A stretch of 64,000 nucleotides of DNA from the NCBI RefSeq assembly GCF_003049665.1, contig NZ_PYWM01000019.1, positions 36,617 through 100,616 on the forward strand, read 5' to 3'. How positions within the stretch are numbered: position 1 is the stretch's first letter; every line of letters starts with the position of its first letter. A program made the position numbers and the translations under genes. The notes beneath the pieces are model-generated. The model saw only the letters and a list, made by a program, of their open reading frames with translations, made no database searches and was not told the DNA's origin. Shown here in pieces: positions 52,381 through 60,325 of the stretch. This stretch comes from Lysinibacillus mangiferihumi (GTDB taxonomy: Bacteria > Bacillota > Bacilli > Bacillales_A > Planococcaceae).

Positions 52381-54318
52381 TTATAGACAATGCATGGCTG
52401 CTTTTGCCTCATACCATGGAACTGAATAGCCTTTTCCTTTCGCACAAAAAATACTCGACGACGTATAGTCAGGATCAGCCTGTTTATTATAATTGATTTG
52501 TGCAATTATTGCCTCGCTATTATGACATATATCATAGCCATCGAATTGTAAAGATAAAGAGCCTTTGCCGTTTGTGTAAGTAGCAAAAGTAGTACTATAG
52601 TGCATAAATGTTGCAACCGGTACACGTCCTGTTAAAATGACTTGCTCCTCTGACAAGATCGGCGAGTCGAAAGTACCGTCTGCTTGTTGGATATCGTTCA
52701 TCATTCGACCGATAAAATCATTGGATGCTTTCATTTTGAAGCGGTAATAGGGCTCAAGTAAGATATTTTTGGCTTGTTCTAGCCCTTGTCTTAATGCACG
52801 GAAAGTAGCTTCCCGAAAATCTCCTCCTTCGGTATGCTTAATATGAGCTCGTCCTGTCAACAGTGTAAAGCGAATATCAGTAACAGGAGAACCAGTTAAT
52901 AGACCGTGATGCTCGCGTTCAAATAAATGTTTTTCGATAAGGCGTTGGTGACCTACTGATAAATCATCAGCATGACAGGCATTAACAAACGTATTCCCAG
53001 TTCCGCGGATGTTCGGCTCCATGAATAAGTGTACCTCGGCATAATGCTTGAGCGGTTCGAAGTGTCCGTAGCCTGTTACAGTCGTTGCAATAGTTTCCAT
53101 ATACAAAATTTGAGGTTTATCAAAGTTAATAACAAGTGAAAAGCGATTTTTTAATACTTCAGCAAGTACTTCAAGTTGTATGACACCCATAATATGTACA
53201 TGAATTTCTTGGAATTTTTCTTGCCAAACGACGCGTAACGATGGCTCCTCGGCTTCCAGTAAACGAAAAATCTGTAAAATTTCCTTTATATGCTGTTGCC
53301 CTTCATACAGTACTTTTGCTTGTAATGTAGGCACAAGTTCATAAGGTTTAGGCATTACTGTACTTCCTAAAATGTCTCCTGTCTTCGCCAGGCTAAGCCC
53401 TTTCACTGCAAAAATGTCTCCTGCTTGTACGGCTTGGGTTGTCTGAAAACGGCGCCCATTATACAGCCTAATTTCAGTTATTTTTTCGGTAACATCGCCA
53501 AATGTAAAGTCATCGCGAGTATGTAATGTTCCTTGTAAAGCTTTTATAAAAGTTAAGCGTTGTGTGCCATCATGGCGAATTTTAAATACTTCCCCTTGAA
53601 AGGGTGCTTGATGGTCGAAGTGTGTCTCTGTTAGGAGGGGAAGCTGTGATACAAATTCCTTGATCCCGATATCTTTTAAAGCAGCACCAACAAAGCAGGG
53701 AAATGCTCGCTCTTCTTTAATCATCTTTTGTAACTGTGACAGGCACGTTGAGGCATCGAGTGTATCTGTTAAAAAGGCCTCGAGAAGTTGTTCATCGCGC
53801 TCGGCTAACCACTCTGCAATATTGCTTTGTACAAAATCATTGCGTAATGGGGCATCGATTAACAGGATGTTGTCGGAAAAGTCCTTTTGTAGTTGGTTCA
53901 TAACCGCATTGATATCCGCCCCTTCACGGTCGATTTTATTAATAAAGAAAAAGGTTGGTATATGGTATTGACGGAGCAACTGCCAAACCGTTTCTGTATG
54001 ACCTTGTACACCCTCTACTGCACTGACAATAATGATGGCATAATCCATTACACGTATGGCACGTTCCATCTCAGGTGAAAAGTCTACATGCCCAGGTGTG
54101 TCAATCAGTGTATATGTATCATTTTCTATTTGCATCCGTCCTTGTTCCGCAAAAATGGTAATTCCTCGGGCTTGTTCAATTGCATGATTATCTAAAAATG
54201 TATCTTGATGATCGACTCTTCCACGAGATTGGATACTATTTGTGTGAAATAATAATTGCTCACAAAAAGTTGTTTTTCCTGCATCGACATGTGCGAGCAC
54301 ACCAATCGTTTTATACAT
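52381..54318 (-). CDS. TetM/OtrA-like ribosome-protection GTPase
   Basis: A 645-residue EF-G-like GTPase: G1 HVDAGKTTF, G2 RGITI, G3 DTPGHVDF and G4 NKIDREGAD. This is the short EF-G form used by Tet(M), Tet(O) and Otr(A), which release tetracycline from the ribosome. The C-terminal domains (PILSEEQVILTGRVPVATFM and similar) match that family. GAGGA precedes the ATG. It lies alone, convergent with the preceding gene. Whether it gives resistance or serves another translation role needs testing. Confidence 0.82.
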   Translation of the reverse strand: MYKTIGVLAHVDAGKTTFCEQLLFHTNSIQSRGRVDHQDTFLDNHAIEQARGITIFAEQGRMQIENDTYTLIDTPGHVDFSPEMERAIRVMDYAIIIVSAVEGVQGHTETVWQLLRQYHIPTFFFINKIDREGADINAVMNQLQKDFSDNILLIDAPLRNDFVQSNIAEWLAERDEQLLEAFLTDTLDASTCLSQLQKMIKEERAFPCFVGAALKDIGIKEFVSQLPLLTETHFDHQAPFQGEVFKIRHDGTQRLTFIKALQGTLHTRDDFTFGDVTEKITEIRLYNGRRFQTTQAVQAGDIFAVKGLSLAKTGDILGSTVMPKPYELVPTLQAKVLYEGQQHIKEILQIFRLLEAEEPSLRVVWQEKFQEIHVHIMGVIQLEVLAEVLKNRFSLVINFDKPQILYMETIATTVTGYGHFEPLKHYAEVHLFMEPNIRGTGNTFVNACHADDLSVGHQRLIEKHLFEREHHGLLTGSPVTDIRFTLLTGRAHIKHTEGGDFREATFRALRQGLEQAKNILLEPYYRFKMKASNDFIGRMMNDIQQADGTFDSPILSEEQVILTGRVPVATFMHYSTTFATYTNGKGSLSLQFDGYDICHNSEAIIAQINYNKQADPDYTSSSIFCAKGKGYSVPWYEAKAAMHCL

Positions 54319-54507
54319 AAAAAATCCTCATTTCTAATGTAGTCTCTTCTCATTGTACCAGAATGATCGCTCAAACATTTCGTGACAAATAGTTCGCATT
54401 CATGTTTAAATAGTGGTAGTTTATTAACAAGTATCATTTATGGATTTTTTTGTGTGATTGAAATCAAAAATACCTTCTGCTAGTCTATTTTTATAACTAA
54501 AAACTGC

Positions 54508-54672
54508 TATATATTGGTGCAAATGGCTTTAGTCATTTGCTTAAAAGGGAAATCGGTGAAATTCCGATGCTGTCCCGCAACTGTAAATGGGGAGTTTATA
54601 CAATAGTCACTGTAGTTGAACTATGGGAAGACGTATAAGCGATGAACCTAAGCCAGGATACCTGCCAATATG
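54508..54672 (+). promoter_or_regulatory. Cobalamin riboswitch 2
   Basis: Conserved parts in order: AAAAGGGAAATCGGTG, TTCCGATGCTGTCCCGCAAC, and AAGCCAGGATACCTGCC, with outer stem ATATTGGT (54511) and GCCAATAT (54664). It leads to a terminator at 54744 and then the BtuF-like gene. Confidence 0.92.
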
Positions 54673-54743
54673 TATTTTTTACTTAACACCACGAGGATGG
54701 TGATAGTGATTGTTTAAATACCCAATGTATTTATCACTATGAC

Positions 54744-54772
54744 ACCCTCTTGGAAACAAGAGGGTTTTTTTA
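54744..54772 (+). terminator. Terminator, expression platform of riboswitch 2
   Basis: ACCCTCTTG pairs with CAAGAGGGT, then seven T. The preceding ATAGTGAT/ATCACTAT hairpin (about 54701-54740) could be the alternative fold. Effector-bound RNA would favour termination ahead of btuF. Confidence 0.75.
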
Positions 54773-54849
54773 TGTGCTAGTAGCAAGGAAATCATTGATT
54801 TCTTACTATAACAAATGACAAATTACATAATCAAAGGAGAAATGAGACC

Positions 54850-55845
54850 ATGAACAAATGGAAAGCCATGTGGCTAGTTGTTGCCATTGCGATTATAAGC
54901 ATTTTAGGCGCTTGTAGTGCGAAAGACAATTCGCAAAGTGCCGCACAAAGTGAGTATATCGAACCTGCACAAAGCGAGACGACAGAAGTAACCATTGACA
55001 ATAATGGTACTACACAAGTTTATACAGAAGCACCTAAAAAGGCGATTAGTTTAAATCAGCATGTAACGGAAATTATGTTAGCTTTAGGCTTAGAAGATTC
55101 AATGGTTGGTACAGCCTATTTGGATGATAAAATTTATGAACCTTTACAAGCTGCCTACGAAAAAATACCAGTAATAGCAGAGCAGTATCCAACAAAAGAA
55201 CAAGTGATAGATAGTGAAGCCGATTTTTTATACGCTGGATGGAAAAGTGGCTTTAGTGAAAAGGGTGTTGGTACACCAGAAGAATTAGAGACACTTGGTA
55301 TCCACACATATTTACATCAATCTTCAAGTATAACGAAACCAACGTTAGATGATATTTTTATGGATATTCGCAATATCGCAAAAATTTTCCGTGTTGAAGA
55401 TCGAGGAGAAGCATTAGTCGATCAAATGACAAAAGAAGTTGATGCAGTGCGTGCAAAGTTACCGCAAGGAGAAAAGGAGCTACGTGTGCTTGTCTATGAT
55501 AGTGGAGATAAGGAAGTCTTTACTGCTGCTCAAAATTTTATGAATGAGCTTGTCACTGTCGCTGGTGGTAAAAACATTTTTGGTGAAGTTGAATCTGGAT
55601 GGACAACTGTCTCAAAAGAGGAAACAGTAGAACGCAACCCGGAAGTAATTGTCGTGATTGATTATGGTTCTCAAAGTGCTGAAGACAAAATACATTTCCT
55701 GAAAAATGATCCTGCATTAAAGGAAACAGATGCTGTGCGTAATGAGCGTTTTGTCATTTTACCACTTTCAGCTGCTTCAGAAGGGGTTCGTGCGGCAGAG
55801 GCTATCAAAATTTTGGCTAAAGGATTCTATCCAGAAAATTTTTAA
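54850..55845 (+). CDS. btuF: Cobalamin ABC transporter substrate-binding lipoprotein (BtuF-like)
   Basis: A 331-residue lipoprotein. The signal peptide ends in a lipobox ILGAC with Cys22 as the lipid-attachment site. The mature part is a class III periplasmic-binding fold (KKAISLNQHVTEIMLALGLE, ADFLYAGWKSGFSEKG, NPEVIVVIDYGSQSAEDK). An upstream cobalamin riboswitch makes vitamin B12 or a corrinoid the likely ligand; siderophore-type proteins of this fold are the alternative. The permease and ATPase genes are not adjacent. AAAGGAG precedes the ATG. Confidence 0.85.
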   Translation: MNKWKAMWLVVAIAIISILGACSAKDNSQSAAQSEYIEPAQSETTEVTIDNNGTTQVYTEAPKKAISLNQHVTEIMLALGLEDSMVGTAYLDDKIYEPLQAAYEKIPVIAEQYPTKEQVIDSEADFLYAGWKSGFSEKGVGTPEELETLGIHTYLHQSSSITKPTLDDIFMDIRNIAKIFRVEDRGEALVDQMTKEVDAVRAKLPQGEKELRVLVYDSGDKEVFTAAQNFMNELVTVAGGKNIFGEVESGWTTVSKEETVERNPEVIVVIDYGSQSAEDKIHFLKNDPALKETDAVRNERFVILPLSAASEGVRAAEAIKILAKGFYPENF

Positions 55846-55894
55846 TAACTTCAGAGAGCTAGCTAGATGCTAGCTTTTTTAAGGAGAATAAAAA

Positions 55895-56569
55895 ATGAAT
55901 GCATTTCGTTCAAATATACCAGAACGTACATTTGAAAAATTAAATATAGATGGTCAATTTACTCGTCTAGCAGTAAGTCCAGGTATTATCAATAAACATT
56001 TTACACCCGCGCAATTTCAAAAAATTGCAGAAGTCGTAGGGGACAGTGGGGCCATTAAATATTCAGCATCCTATAATATAATGTTGTCTATCCCTACGCA
56101 AACAGTTCAAGACGTTATAAGTGAACTGCAAGAAGGGGGCTTATATATGACACCATCAGGCTCCATCGTTGCGTTCAAGGCTTGTGATTTTTGTGATGGA
56201 GAGAGGATGGAAGCGGCGGAGATAACAGAACAATTATACATTGAGTTGCAGGGACAAACGGTGCCTTCAAGACTGCGTTTAAATGTCAATGGCTGTGCAT
56301 CCGCTTGCTATAATGCTGTCTATGATGATATTGGACTTGTCTATCAAAAAGATAGCTTCGATGTTTATTTAGGTGCTATTCCAATGGGGGCAAAAGCACA
56401 GGCGGGTACACTATTTGCTAAAGGCGTTTCCGTGCAAGAAATAGCCAGCTTTTTACAGCGTATAATTGGGGTATATCAACAACATGCACGGCCAAATGAG
56501 CCGTTCTATAAATTTTATCGCAGAACGAATACTGCTGAATATTGGCAAATAATGCATAATGTAAAATAA
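55895..56569 (+). CDS. Sulfite/nitrite-reductase-like half domain
   Basis: A 224-residue protein resembling one half of the siroheme reductase repeat: an N-terminal ferredoxin-like domain (QFTRLAVSPGIINKHFTPAQ) and a C-terminal domain with cluster-type cysteines CDFCDGERMEA and NVNGCASACYNAVYDDIGLV. The second pair matches the C-x3-C of siroheme/4Fe-4S reductases, but the first is C-x2-C rather than the usual C-x5-C. It follows btuF by 49 bases and is probably under the same B12 riboswitch, so a role in corrinoid or tetrapyrrole reduction is possible. The reaction is unknown. Confidence 0.62.
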   Translation: MNAFRSNIPERTFEKLNIDGQFTRLAVSPGIINKHFTPAQFQKIAEVVGDSGAIKYSASYNIMLSIPTQTVQDVISELQEGGLYMTPSGSIVAFKACDFCDGERMEAAEITEQLYIELQGQTVPSRLRLNVNGCASACYNAVYDDIGLVYQKDSFDVYLGAIPMGAKAQAGTLFAKGVSVQEIASFLQRIIGVYQQHARPNEPFYKFYRRTNTAEYWQIMHNVK

Positions 56570-56670
56570 AGTAAAGTTATCCTTTTCGTTGTTTATGTAC
56601 GATGACAGTATCGTTATCCAAAATGATAGATAGACTCTATGGAGCGAAGAACGGGAAGCAACTTGTACTC

Positions 56671-56707
56671 AAGTGTTAGATTGACTAATGTCAATTTAAC
56701 ACTTTTT
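56671..56707. repeat. Dispersed palindrome, copy 2
   Basis: AAGTGTTAGATTGA pairs with TCAATTTAACACTT (one mismatch). It is related to 22135-22175 and 57733-57775 and may terminate the preceding operon. Confidence 0.6.
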
Positions 56708-56796
56708 CTTTTTCTTAAATTGGACATATATACCGGCAGTTTAGTTGAATAAATCATATGCCATGTGCTCACGCTAAGTCGATTACATTTTAAGGG

Positions 56797-57009
56797 GATG
56801 TAGAAATCTTTAATCGTTTATCAGCACAAAATGGTGTGTTTCGATTACCGCCAATACAGCGCAAAAATAATAAAGAGTTAGATGTTGCTATTGCAGATCT
56901 TGAAGCAAGAGGATTTCGTTTAGTAAGGCGTGGAATTCAAAATGAGAAAAAGCAACCCCATTCATCATACAATAAAGTTTGGGCTATTATGGAAAAATTG
57001 ATGACTTGA
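56797..57009 (+). pseudogene. Fragment of an unrecognised protein
   Basis: A frame without a start codon reads DVEIFNRLSAQNGVFRLPPI, then KELDVAIADLEARGFRLVRR and PHSSYNKVWAIMEKLMT before a TGA. It is preceded by a stop and a ribosome-site-like GGGG next to ATG-TAG, so the start is lost. The family was not recognised. 57010-57163 is non-coding. Confidence 0.4.
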
Positions 57010-57163
57010 AATATAGGAAAAAATAACAAAAAGCTGCTTTGATTTCTCTCAGCAGCCCTATAAGTAGTGAAACACTACGAACTTATATTTTGTGTTTTTA
57101 TTGTCATTCTATACTTTAAATAATGCATAGACATAATTAAAGATTTTGACAAACTATTTTTGA

Positions 57164-57715
57164 ATGATAGTAACTGTTACGAACAGAAAAAATTACGGGT
57201 ATCCACAAAAGAATGAATTTGTATTGATTGATGCTGGCATGCCAAAAAGTGCAGAGAAGATTATTTCAGTAGTTGAAGAGTGTTTTGGTCACGATTGTCA
57301 ACCTAAAGCAATAATATTGACACACGGATATTTTGATTATGTTGGTGGTATTATCGAACTAATAAAGCATTGGCATGTGCCTGTTTATGCACATAGTTTA
57401 GAACTTCCATATTTAACTGGGAAACAAAACTATCCATATCCAGACTCTTCTGTCAGCAATGGATGGATAGCGAAAATGTCACCTTTTTTCCACATGAAGG
57501 GATTAATTTAGGGGGAAATATAAAAGAAATTCCTGCTGATGGTAGCATTCCTTAAATGCCGGGTTTTCGTTGGATTCACACCAGGACATATCTTTATTTA
57601 GAGAGGGAAATCGCACACTAATTGTTGGGGATGCTTTTGTTACTGTTACCGAATATGTTTTCAGCGCATTCGAGTAATAATTTTTGATAACAACATTGGG
57701 AATTATTACAAAACA
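57164..57715 (+). pseudogene. Metallo-beta-lactamase-fold hydrolase, frameshifted
   Basis: The first frame reads NEFVLIDAGMPKSAEKIISV..., then IILTHGYFDYVGGI, where the family motif HxHxDH is degraded to HGYFDY, and stops at 57511. The remainder in other frames gives INLGGNIKEIPADG, FRWIHTPGHI and NRTLIVGDAFVTV, the C-terminal part of the fold. The motif changes plus the frameshifts show that the gene is dead. Confidence 0.62.
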
Positions 57716-57732
57716 TGGCGTCTGTATGCTCG

Positions 57733-57775
57733 AAAAAGAGTTAGATTGACTGAAGGAAGGTGATTTAACACTTTT
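57733..57775. repeat. Dispersed palindrome, copy 3 (degenerate)
   Basis: AAAAAGAGTTAGATTGA is followed by TGATTTAACACTTTT, a worn copy of the palindromes at 22135 and 56671. It lies just after the metallo-beta-lactamase pseudogene. 57776-58052 holds no gene. Confidence 0.45.
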
Positions 57776-58052
57776 AATTTTAATGAAATGGGCGTCATAA
57801 AAAGTGCACCTTTAGTATTGAGAATTTTCATATTATTTAATAAAATATACATATAATTTGTTGTTCAATAGTATTATAAAGAGTTTACTATCAACTTAAT
57901 AATATTAAAATATTGTTCCTGCTGTTTTTTCCTGCCATTGGGATTCCACTCTGATTAAAAATAAAACTTATACTTTCACTCTTGCTTTTGGATGTTGAGT
58001 CAAAACTTATAGTTTTTTTGCCGAATAAAATATGGAAAGGAGCTAAGATTAG

Positions 58053-58586
58053 ATGAAAAAAATTGTTTCATTCTTTGTAGCATTGTCAGTTTTAGTTTCT
58101 TCACTCTTTTTTGGGGGAGGTACAAAAGCTTTTGCAATGTCAGATGAAGAACTTTTAAATGCTGAACAACAGTTAGGAGCTTACATTTATTATCAAGACA
58201 GAAAACCATTTGTTAATATTGAAAAAGTAAAATCAGATGGTTTAGCAGAAGAATACATAGAAATTAGTATGATGGTGAATCACATTAGTAATAGTTACGC
58301 GAACTATCAAGCAAACACTACAATGAATGCTAAAAAAGGGATACCTATTTGGGGAAATTGGTGTGGTCCTGGACATGGTTCTGGTACGCCACAAGATGTA
58401 TTAGATAGAGGTTGTCAAATACATCATAAGTGCTATGAAGATAAAGGTTATTTTAGCTGTTCTTGTGATTGGGAGCTTGTCGCTTATATAAATAGAAATT
58501 TTCATAGAATGGGACTCAAAGAAAAAATAGCTGCAGCTGCAATAAAACTATATTTTAGTAACACCGTATGTAATCCTTTGAAATAG
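58053..58586 (+). CDS. Secreted phospholipase A2-like protein
   Basis: A 177-residue protein with a signal peptide (residues 1-28, ending KAFA). The C-terminal half has the phospholipase A2 calcium loop and active site: IPIWGNWCGPGHGSGTPQDV (Ca-binding loop) and LDRGCQIHHKCYEDKGYFSC. In active enzymes the second helix reads DxxCxxHDxCY, where His is catalytic and the following Asp binds calcium. Here that Asp is His (HHKCY). Several cysteines could form disulfides. It sits three bases before a small membrane-protein gene. It may be inactive, or use calcium differently. Confidence 0.7.
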   Translation: MKKIVSFFVALSVLVSSLFFGGGTKAFAMSDEELLNAEQQLGAYIYYQDRKPFVNIEKVKSDGLAEEYIEISMMVNHISNSYANYQANTTMNAKKGIPIWGNWCGPGHGSGTPQDVLDRGCQIHHKCYEDKGYFSCSCDWELVAYINRNFHRMGLKEKIAAAAIKLYFSNTVCNPLK

Positions 58587-58589
58587 GGA

Positions 58590-58835
58590 ATGGTTAAATT
58601 GGTGAAAGCTTTAGCTGCTTGTATGATTATTATTTCTTTATTACTTTGGGTTCCTAATATAGTGTTTCAAAAAGCATCATTTTTCTGGATTTTCACGTTT
58701 GTTTTCTCCGCAGTAGGTATTGCCTTATCTGTTTATGTTAAATCAAAAATTTTAATTATTGGGAATATCCTCACATTCTTTAGTTTTTTTATCCTAATGT
58801 TTTTAGGTTATCTTTTCGTTTTCTTGACAAAGTAA
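58590..58835 (+). CDS. Small membrane protein paired with the PLA2-like gene
   Basis: An 81-residue protein with three hydrophobic helices (LVKALAACMIIISLLLWVPN, FFWIFTFVFSAVGIALSVYV, IIGNILTFFSFFILMFLGYL). The start is three bases after the stop of the PLA2-like gene, so the two are coexpressed. Position suggests protection from, or export of, the neighbour, by analogy with immunity genes. No family is recognised. ATG 58590 overlaps the ribosome site of the unit (AGGG); weak evidence supports it. Confidence 0.5.
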   Translation: MVKLVKALAACMIIISLLLWVPNIVFQKASFFWIFTFVFSAVGIALSVYVKSKILIIGNILTFFSFFILMFLGYLFVFLTK

Positions 58836-58862
58836 TGGAAGATTGATTCAAGAAAAAAATAG

Positions 58863-58932
58863 TAGACAAAGTTGAAAGGCTTGGCTTTGTCTACTGTCAG
58901 CGAGTGACTTTACTAGAGTCACTCTTTTTTAG
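58863..58932 (+). terminator. Two hairpins ending the PLA2-like unit
   Basis: AGTAGACAAAG pairs with CTTTGTCTACT (58861-58895), then GAGTGACTTTACTAGAGTCACTC (arms GAGTGACT/AGTCACTC, about 58901-58923) with six T, overlapping the end of the converging gene. Confidence 0.7.
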
Positions 58933-60125
58933 TTTAGCTTTTGAATAAAAACAACTTTTAAGTAGTTGAATTCAGGATGCTCACGTGGTACACGGAAATC
59001 CTTTGGTAAACCATATTCTTCAACGATTTTATAACGAATATTCGTTTCTTTAAACGCTTGATCGATAAAGCCTTTAAACTTTTTCATACCAAAGCTTGCA
59101 TTGTTTGTAGAGGCAACAATAATACCATTCTTTTCAGTAATCGCGATTGCATCCTTCAATAATTTAGGATAATCTTTGGCAGTTGAAAACGTAATTTGTT
59201 TTGTTCGTGCAAAGCTAGGAGGATCTAATACAACAAGGTCAAATTTTAACTGATGGCGTTGTGCATATTTGAAATAATGGAATACATCCATTACTTTAAT
59301 ATCTTGTGCTTCATAGTCAATATGATTGACACTAAATTGCTCAATTGTTTTTGCTAAACTGCGTTTGGCTACATCGACACTTGTCGTTTTCGTAGCTCCA
59401 CCTAGTGATGCTGCTACAGAAAACGCACCTGTATACGAAAATGTGTTTAATACAGTTTTAGCTTTTGAATAGCGATCACGAATAGCAAGTCGTACTTCAC
59501 GCTGGTCGAGGAAAATACCTGTCATAGCACCATCATTTAAATGGACAGCGTAATTCATGCCATTTTCCTTAACGATTAGTGGAAACTCACCAGGTGTGCC
59601 CATTACAAAATCGTCTTGTTCGATATATTGCCCTTTACTATCAAAACGTTTTTTCTCATATATCGCTTTAAAGTTTACGCTTTCTGAAAGTGCCTCATAA
59701 ATAGCCACTTTAAATGAATAAATGCCAGCACTATACCAACTTACCATATAATAGCCATCGAAGAAGTCAATTGTCATACCACCGATGCCATCACCTTCGC
59801 CATTAAAGACACGAAAAGCAGTCGTATTAGGATTGTTAAAGAATAATTCACGATTTTGAACGGCTTTTTTAATTTTTTTTGCAAAAAAGGTCTTGTCAAT
59901 TTCTTCATCGGCATCGGTTGTTAACAGCCAGCCAATGCCTTTATTTTGGATACCATAATAGCCAGTCCCAATAAACCGGTTATGAATATCTAATAGACGA
60001 AGTAAGGCACCTTCTTCAGAAGGTAGTTTACGTGTATCAACGGCATCTTTTGAAATCAGCGGATAACCCTTTTTTAATGGTCCTGCAAATTGATTGTTAA
60101 TTTGTAATGCAATAGTTTGTGTCAT
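58929..60125 (-). CDS. Class I SAM-dependent RNA methyltransferase, RlmI-like
   Basis: A 398-residue protein in the RlmI/YccW layout: an N-terminal PUA-type domain (TQTIALQINNQFAGPLKKGY), a middle domain and a C-terminal Rossmann domain with the SAM motif NTFSYTGAFSVAASLGG and the catalytic LDPPSFARTK. RlmI methylates 23S rRNA cytosine 1962 in E. coli. ATG 60125 follows AAAGGATG; an ATG 20 codons upstream is less likely. It is monocistronic and convergent with the PLA2-like unit. The exact target is not shown. Confidence 0.85.
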   Translation of the reverse strand: MTQTIALQINNQFAGPLKKGYPLISKDAVDTRKLPSEEGALLRLLDIHNRFIGTGYYGIQNKGIGWLLTTDADEEIDKTFFAKKIKKAVQNRELFFNNPNTTAFRVFNGEGDGIGGMTIDFFDGYYMVSWYSAGIYSFKVAIYEALSESVNFKAIYEKKRFDSKGQYIEQDDFVMGTPGEFPLIVKENGMNYAVHLNDGAMTGIFLDQREVRLAIRDRYSKAKTVLNTFSYTGAFSVAASLGGATKTTSVDVAKRSLAKTIEQFSVNHIDYEAQDIKVMDVFHYFKYAQRHQLKFDLVVLDPPSFARTKQITFSTAKDYPKLLKDAIAITEKNGIIVASTNNASFGMKKFKGFIDQAFKETNIRYKIVEEYGLPKDFRVPREHPEFNYLKVVFIQKLN

Positions 60126-60325
60126 GTTGTCATCCTTTAAAAAACATTTTGCTCTATTATCGCATTGTTTAGTGGCATTACACAAACTTATTTCACGAAT
60201 GTCGCAATTTTTTCATACTCAGCCTCGTATATGGTGTAATGATTCAGCTTAATCATTAGATAAATAGAATAGTAAAGTAGAGTTTGCCCATAACTACTAT
60301 GTAATTCTTTCTTAAATTAGCTAAA

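Noticed and set aside
53660..54078. Plus-strand frames within the TetM-like gene
   Set aside because: Shadows of a well-supported minus-strand gene.
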